Shown here: positions 5,826 through 9,736 of the stretch, piece by piece | Numbering within the stretch: position 1 is the stretch's first letter | Layout of the letters: each line of letters starts with the position of its first letter | Source of the DNA: Jiangellaceae bacterium | GTDB taxonomy: Bacteria > Actinomycetota > Actinomycetes > Jiangellales > Jiangellaceae | NCBI GenBank assembly: GCA_030146385.1 | Contig: JASLBX010000018.1 | Location: forward strand, 1-9,736 | Direction of reading: 5' to 3' | DNA: 9,736 nucleotides | The notes under the pieces: model-generated | Seen by the model: the letters and a program-made list of their open reading frames with translations, nothing else | What the model was told of the DNA's origin: nothing | Database searches by the model: none | Position numbers and translations under genes: made by a program

Positions 5826-7174
5826 AGACGCAGCGAGCCGCTGCGCTTGCCGTCGTACTTGCACTGCCGATCGCCGGACTGGCACTGCTCATCGCGCAGC
5901 CGGAGCTCGACGTCCGATGGCAGCACCACCCGGCCCATTTCTGGCTGGTCCTAACTGCTGCCGCCCTAAGCGTGGCTCTCGCCTACGCGACGGGGAGTGC
6001 GGCACAGCGACGCAGTGATGCCCGGGTGTTCCTGGTCTCGCTGTCCTTCCTGGCTGCGGCGGGCTTCCTAGGGCTTCACGCTTTAGCGACGCCCGGCGTG
6101 CTGCTGGAGGGCCAGAACGCGGGCTTCACGCTCGCGACTCCAATCGGCCTGCTCGTTTCGAGTGTGTTCGCTGCCGCGTCTAGTGCCGAGCTGGGTTCGG
6201 AGCGTGGCGCGGCCATGATGCGTCGAGCCGGTCTGCTCAGGGGAGCGGTGTTCGCGCTGATGGCCGTCTGGGCGGTGGTGTCCCTTCTGGGCTTGCCCCC
6301 GCTCAGCGGCATCGCCCCGCCGGAGCGGGCATCCGGGCCGCTGCTCGCGCTTTCCGTTGTCGGCTTCGCTCTGTATGCCGTCGCTGTTGTGCGCTATCTG
6401 CGGCTCCCGCGACACCCTGCTTCGGCGGCGCTCGTCATCGCCATGGCGGCGGCGTTCGTCCTGCTCGCTGAGGCCGAGGTTGCGGTGGCGCTCGGCCGTA
6501 ACTGGCACGCGACGTGGTGGGAGTGGCACGTCCTGATGCTCGTGGCGTTTGCGGTGGTTGCGGTCACGGCGCAGCGGCAATGGCACGAAGAGCGCTTCGC
6601 CGGGCTGTACCTTCGGGACACTGCGCAAGGAACCCGCGAGATCAGCGTCTTGTTCGCCGATCTGCAGGGGTTCACGACATTCTCGGAGCACCACGAGCCG
6701 CACGAGGTCACCGCGATGTTGAACGAGTACTTCGGCGTGGCGATTCCGCCGGTTGTCGAGCGGTACGGCGGCGACGTGGACCGCCTGGTCGGTGATGCGC
6801 TGATGGTTACGTTCAACACCCGCGGTGACCAACCGGACCATGCCGAGCGGGCCGCGCGGGCCGCGTTGGCGATCCAGCAGGTTACTGGTGTCGTCGCGGC
6901 GGCGCACCCCGGCTGGCCGCGGTTCCGGGTCGGTATCAACACCGGTGAGGCGGCTGTGGGCCTGCTCGGCACGGCGGGCGGGCGGACTTTCACCGTGATC
7001 GGCGACGCGGTGAATCTGGCGGCCCGCCTGGAGAGCACTGCCTCCGTGGGCGAAGTGTTGATCGGTGCCGAGACTGCTCGGCGGCTGCCGACCGCTCGCA
7101 CGGAGGCGCTGGGCCCGGTTCAGGTCAAGGGCAAAGCTGATTCCGTTGAGGTGTACCGGCTCGTCGATCTGTGA
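5822..7174 (+). CDS. Membrane-bound class III adenylate/guanylate cyclase
   Basis: A 450-residue protein with a hydrophobic N-terminal half and a cytoplasmic cyclase domain that would make cAMP or cGMP from the NTP. I see about six to eight membrane helices (near 8-27, 40-58, 68-90, 103-120, 138-160, 172-192, 203-225, 234-250). Histidines 86, 198, 229 and 236 lie in or near them. The catalytic domain spans 272-450. The metal-binding Asp280 (LFADLQGF) and Asp325 (RLVGDALMVTF) are present, as are transition-state Asn398 and Arg402 (GDAVNLAAR). The purine-specifying Lys and Asp of classical cyclases are Arg321 and Thr391; Thr is common in bacterial class IIIb enzymes, while Arg for Lys is less usual, so substrate choice is uncertain. 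The ATG overlaps the TrxR-like stop (ATGA) and has GGAGAAGGG just upstream, implying translational coupling. Confidence 0.93.
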   Translation: MKTQRAAALAVVLALPIAGLALLIAQPELDVRWQHHPAHFWLVLTAAALSVALAYATGSAAQRRSDARVFLVSLSFLAAAGFLGLHALATPGVLLEGQNAGFTLATPIGLLVSSVFAAASSAELGSERGAAMMRRAGLLRGAVFALMAVWAVVSLLGLPPLSGIAPPERASGPLLALSVVGFALYAVAVVRYLRLPRHPASAALVIAMAAAFVLLAEAEVAVALGRNWHATWWEWHVLMLVAFAVVAVTAQRQWHEERFAGLYLRDTAQGTREISVLFADLQGFTTFSEHHEPHEVTAMLNEYFGVAIPPVVERYGGDVDRLVGDALMVTFNTRGDQPDHAERAARAALAIQQVTGVVAAAHPGWPRFRVGINTGEAAVGLLGTAGGRTFTVIGDAVNLAARLESTASVGEVLIGAETARRLPTARTEALGPVQVKGKADSVEVYRLVDL

Positions 7175-7242
7175 GCCCGGCGCCGGATCCAGACGGCGAC
7201 GGGCAGCCCGAGGAGGAGCACGGCCGCGCCTGGCCAGTGCGT
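7171..7242 (-). other. Membrane-helix-like reading frame adjoining the sigma remnant
   Basis: Immediately beyond the point where sigma homology stops, a different minus-strand frame reads THWPGAAVLLLGLPVAVWI followed by RRRAH. This is a hydrophobic stretch with a basic cytoplasmic-style end. It could be the C-terminal helix of a lost membrane protein, joined to the sigma remnant by a deletion. Hydrophobic frames also arise by chance in GC-rich DNA, so this is weak. No stop codon closes the frame before it enters the antisense of the cyclase gene. Confidence 0.2.
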
Positions 7243-7345
7243 CCTGATGGAGATCCTCCGCGAGATGGCGGTCGCCGGTCAGGCGGTACGCTGTGCGCGC
7301 GATCGCCGCGGATCGAGCGCGGACGAAGGCCTCGAAATCCTCCAC
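7229..7345 (-). pseudogene. Truncated SigE-family ECF sigma factor (N-terminal remnant)
   Basis: On the minus strand a GTG start (7345) follows the strong Shine-Dalgarno GGGAGGAGG (7359-7351) at 5-nt spacing. It opens a frame reading MEDFEAFVRARSAAIARTAY, then RLTGDRHLAEDLHQDALAR. This closely matches the start of sigma region 2 in the short actinobacterial SigE-family ECF factors (about 170 residues). After codon 39 the similarity ends: the frame continues as Arg/Pro-rich sequence and runs antisense through the cyclase gene. No region 4 is seen. The start signals look undamaged, so a short peptide could still be made, but a working sigma factor cannot. I infer a deletion whose end lies near 7229, close to the cyclase stop at 7174. 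The rest of 7175-7419 contains no other gene I can support. Confidence 0.75.
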
Positions 7346-7419
7346 GGCGACCTCCTCCCGGGACTCACACGTTCCAGGGGGCTCGCGCGGGTGGAGCCGC
7401 GTAACGATAGAACAGGCGG

Positions 7420-8523
7420 ATGGGAGATATCGACGTCGTCATTGTGGGGGGCGGGGCCATGGGTTCCGCAGCGGCGTGGCATCTGGCCAGCCGCGGAGCC
7501 GAGGTCGTGCTGCTCGAGCAGTTTGAGCCCGGCCATGCGCGCGGCGGTTCGCACGGCACTTCCCGCATCGTCCGGCTGGCGTACACCGACCCGTTCTACA
7601 TCGAACTGACCGCAACGGCGATGGCTCACTGGGACGAGCTGGAAGACGACGCGGGCGAGCGGCTGCTGGTCGGCACCGGCGTCATTGACCACGGTGATCC
7701 ACCGACGGTCCAGGCGCTGGCGACGGCCATGGAGACCGCCGGCTACCCGGCCGAGTGGCTGAGCGCACGTGAGGCGACGCGTCGCTGGCCGGGGCTGGAG
7801 TTCGACGGTGACGTGCTTTTCCAGCACCGCGGCGGTCGAGTCCACGCCGACAACGCGGTAGCGGCGCTGCAGCGCCTCGCGATCAAGCACGGCGCCAAGA
7901 CCCAGCATGGCGTGCGGGTCGAGGCAGTCAAGCCGCGATCCGACGGTGTCGAAGTGCGGACAGCGTCCGACATAGTGCATGCCAAGCAGGTCGTCGTCGC
8001 GGCTGGGTCGTGGTCGCCGGGCGTCCTCGCCGGGGTCGTCGCGATGCCCCACCTGACGGTTTCCCTCGAGCAACCGGTGCACTTTCAGCCGCGCGACTGG
8101 TCGGTCCCGTGGCCCAGCTTCATTCATCACCAGGCGGACGCCACCACCCGTACGGGTATGAGCCCGCGCGGAACGTATGGCTTGGCCAGCCCGGACGGCG
8201 TCAAGGTGGGGTCCCACGGGTCCGGGCCGGTGATCGACCCGGACGCCGGCCGGGACGTCGACCCTGCGGCGCTCCGCGACGTCCAGGACTACGTGCGGCG
8301 CTGGGTACCAGGGGCGGACGCCGATACGGCCGAGGCGGCGCCGTGCCTGTACGACGTCACCGACAACAGCGACTTCATAATCGATCAGGTGGGAAATGTC
8401 ACTGTGGCCGCCGGCTTCTCTGGCCACGGCTTCAAGTTCACTCCCTTGATCGGACGCCTGATCGCGGACGTGGTGCTCGAGCGGACGCAACCACCGGCTC
8501 GGTTCCGCCTCCGGCACGTATGA
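7420..8523 (+). CDS. solA: Monomeric sarcosine oxidase / N-methyl-L-tryptophan oxidase-like flavoenzyme
   Basis: A 367-residue DAO-family FAD enzyme that oxidises a secondary amine such as an N-methyl amino acid, giving H2O2 and an aldehyde. Rossmann motif GGGAMG (10-15) and Glu33 bind ADP-ribose. RGGSHGTSRIVR (41-52) supplies Arg49 and Arg52, matching active-site arginines of monomeric sarcosine oxidase (MSOX). VKVGSH gives Lys262 and His266 with the same spacing as MSOX Lys265 (O2 activation) and His269. Cys309 in APCLYDVTDNSDFIID is the site of covalent FAD attachment in this family and is the only Cys. GFSGHGFKFTPLIG (332-345) is the C-terminal signature. Length is close to the usual 370-390. 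The ATG is supported by the Rossmann fold starting at once; the ribosome-binding site is poor (AGGCGG abuts the ATG). It overlaps the ferredoxin reductase gene by 4 bp. The exact substrate cannot be read from the sequence. Confidence 0.9.
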   Translation: MGDIDVVIVGGGAMGSAAAWHLASRGAEVVLLEQFEPGHARGGSHGTSRIVRLAYTDPFYIELTATAMAHWDELEDDAGERLLVGTGVIDHGDPPTVQALATAMETAGYPAEWLSAREATRRWPGLEFDGDVLFQHRGGRVHADNAVAALQRLAIKHGAKTQHGVRVEAVKPRSDGVEVRTASDIVHAKQVVVAAGSWSPGVLAGVVAMPHLTVSLEQPVHFQPRDWSVPWPSFIHHQADATTRTGMSPRGTYGLASPDGVKVGSHGSGPVIDPDAGRDVDPAALRDVQDYVRRWVPGADADTAEAAPCLYDVTDNSDFIIDQVGNVTVAAGFSGHGFKFTPLIGRLIADVVLERTQPPARFRLRHV

Positions 8524-9736
8524 CATCGCGGCGAACCGTGAGCAACGATCGCAGGGTGGGTCTTGCACGGTTGCGAGTAGCCGTCGTCGGAGCCGGCCCG
8601 GCGGGCATCTACGCCGCCGGGGCGCTGCTGGCTGCCAAGCGCCCCGTCAGCGTTGACGTCTTCGAGGCGCTGCCCGCACCGTTCGGCCTGGTCCGGTACG
8701 GCGTGGCCCCTGACAATCTGAAGATCAAGTCGGTGGCGGACAAGCTCGCCGAAGTTCTCGCGTCCCCCGACGCCCGTTTCATCGGGAACGTGACGTATGG
8801 CGTTGATTTGACGGCGGACGACCTGGCTCGCCACTACCATGCGGTGATCTACGCCAGCGGCTCCCCGAACGAGCGGTCCCTTGGCATTCCGGGCGAAGAC
8901 CTGCCAGGCAGCTTCCCCGCGGCCGACTTCGTGGCCTGGTACAACGGCCACCCGCAAGCCAAAGACCACGGCTATCTCGAGGGCCGCGACGTGGTCGTCG
9001 TCGGAGCCGGCAATGTCGCGCTCGACGTTGCTCGGATGCTCGTCACGGATGCGGACGCGCTCGTCGCGACCGACCTGCCCGCGGATGTGCTCGACGAGTG
9101 GCGATCGGCGAAGGCGACCAACGTGCACGTGCTTGCCCGGCGCGGCCCGGCATTCGCCAAGTTCACAACGCCTGAACTCCGCGAGCTTGCGGAACTCGAC
9201 GACGTCGAGCTCGTCGTCGATCCAGCCGACCTGGAGCTGGCCCCGCTGAGCAAGGCAGAGCTCGACGCCAACCGGGTGGCCCGCCGCAACGTCGGCGTGC
9301 TCGAGTCGTGGGCGGCGGCCAAGCGGCGGGACGGAGCTCGCCGCCGCATCCATTTGCACTTCTGGGTTCGTCCGATCCGGATCAGTGGGACGTCGCAGGT
9401 CGAGGGCGTGGAGGTTGAGCGGACCCGGCTGGACGACGACGGCCGTCTCGTCGGAGCCGGGTCCATCGCAAAGATCACAGCGCAGGCGGTGTTCCGCGCG
9501 ATCGGCTATGCCGGTCGTCCGCTGCCTGTGCTGCCCTTCGATGAGTCGACGTCCACCGTGCCGAACACGGCGGGACGGGTCGAAGGAGCCGTCCATCCGG
9601 GCACGTACGTCGCCGGCTGGATCAAGCGTGGGCCTACCGGCGTGATCGGCACGAACAGGCGGGACGCCACCGAGACGGTCCGGACGTTGCTTGACGACGC
9701 GGAACGGCTGCCCGACCCGCCCGAGCCGGATCCCGA
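8520..9736 (+). CDS. fprA: FprA-type NADPH-ferredoxin/adrenodoxin reductase, partial at right edge
   Basis: The frame stays open to the window end (405 complete codons). It encodes a homologue of mycobacterial FprA, which passes electrons from NADPH through FAD to ferredoxin, often for cytochromes P450 or biosynthetic iron-sulfur enzymes. FAD motif GAGPAG is at 24-29, followed by PAPFGLVRYGVAPDNLKIKS, the family's substrate-facing segment. NADPH motif GAGNVALDVAR begins at 162. Arg207-Arg208 (ARRGP) correspond to the pair that holds the NADPH 2'-phosphate. GWIKRGPTGVIGTN (366-379) closes the FAD site. FprA proteins are about 450 residues, so only some 50 C-terminal residues are missing. The ATG at 8520 overlaps the oxidase stop (ATGA). 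A GTG at 8538 is an alternative start; neither has a convincing ribosome-binding site, so coupling to the upstream gene is likely. Confidence 0.92.
   Translation, partial: MTSRRTVSNDRRVGLARLRVAVVGAGPAGIYAAGALLAAKRPVSVDVFEALPAPFGLVRYGVAPDNLKIKSVADKLAEVLASPDARFIGNVTYGVDLTADDLARHYHAVIYASGSPNERSLGIPGEDLPGSFPAADFVAWYNGHPQAKDHGYLEGRDVVVVGAGNVALDVARMLVTDADALVATDLPADVLDEWRSAKATNVHVLARRGPAFAKFTTPELRELAELDDVELVVDPADLELAPLSKAELDANRVARRNVGVLESWAAAKRRDGARRRIHLHFWVRPIRISGTSQVEGVEVERTRLDDDGRLVGAGSIAKITAQAVFRAIGYAGRPLPVLPFDESTSTVPNTAGRVEGAVHPGTYVAGWIKRGPTGVIGTNRRDATETVRTLLDDAERLPDPPEPDP

Noticed and set aside
7177..7186. CCGGCGCCGG palindrome just after the cyclase stop as a terminator
   Set aside because: It is a loopless 10-bp palindrome with no T-run, and such GC palindromes are expected by chance in this base composition.
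6083..7345. Long 420-codon minus-strand frame starting at the sigma remnant
   Set aside because: Only the first 39 codons show homology. The rest is antisense to the cyclase gene, which has complete catalytic motifs, so the length reflects GC-rich codon bias.
7171..7404. Plus-strand 77-codon reading frame with a GTGA overlap to the cyclase stop
   Set aside because: Its translation is Pro/Arg/Gly/Asp-rich with no recognisable domain. The opposite strand carries clear ECF sigma N-terminal homology and a strong ribosome-binding site, which better explains this DNA.
7279..8568. 429-codon minus-strand frame opposite the oxidase
   Set aside because: Low-complexity Arg/Asp/His-rich translation with no motif. 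The plus strand encodes a full sarcosine-oxidase-like protein with all key residues.
8385..9596. 403-codon minus-strand frame opposite the ferredoxin reductase
   Set aside because: No recognisable domain. The plus-strand frame is open from 8520 to the window end and matches FprA throughout.

Overview
The window is GC-rich, with strong G/C third-position preference, GTG as well as ATG starts, ATGA start/stop overlaps and candidate leaderless promoters. Together with the families present (ECF42 sigma factor with a DGPF partner, DUF3105, FprA-type ferredoxin reductase, a pseudo-receiver/TrxR-like flavoprotein), this points to the chromosome of a high-GC actinobacterium. I cannot name the genus. 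I see no rRNA, tRNA, CRISPR array, insertion sequence or phage gene.

Layout. Positions 1-204 hold a short minus-strand tail that resembles part of an LVIVD-repeat protein, then apparently non-coding DNA. Positions 205-1843 are a minus-strand two-gene unit: a YciI/DGPF protein followed by an ECF42-type sigma factor. A sequence just upstream (1893-1919) fits the ECF42 target promoter as I recall it, so the unit is probably autoregulated. Positions 1947-2747 (minus) encode a tandem DUF427 protein. A 148-bp divergent intergenic region with several short repeats separates it from a membrane-anchored DUF3105 protein (2896-3561, plus). That gene converges within 3 bp on a Bcp-type peroxiredoxin (3565-4035, minus).

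Divergent from the peroxiredoxin is the most unusual unit (4110-7174, plus). Its first gene fuses a degenerate response-regulator receiver, a glutaredoxin/thioredoxin-like domain and a thioredoxin-reductase-like flavoprotein domain. The receiver has lost its phosphoacceptor Asp, and both redox domains lack catalytic cysteines. This gene overlaps by 4 bp a membrane-bound class III nucleotide cyclase. I infer that the pair links a flavin/NAD(P)H-responsive protein to cyclic-nucleotide production.

Positions 7175-7419 contain a decayed minus-strand ECF sigma gene: an excellent ribosome-binding site and about 39 recognisable N-terminal codons, after which homology stops. Positions 7420-9736 (plus) are a second ATGA-overlapped pair: a monomeric sarcosine oxidase / N-methyltryptophan oxidase-like flavoenzyme and an FprA-type NADPH-ferredoxin reductase that runs off the right edge. 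The whole region leans toward redox and oxidative-stress functions: a peroxiredoxin, three flavoproteins and the remains of a second sigma system beside an intact one.
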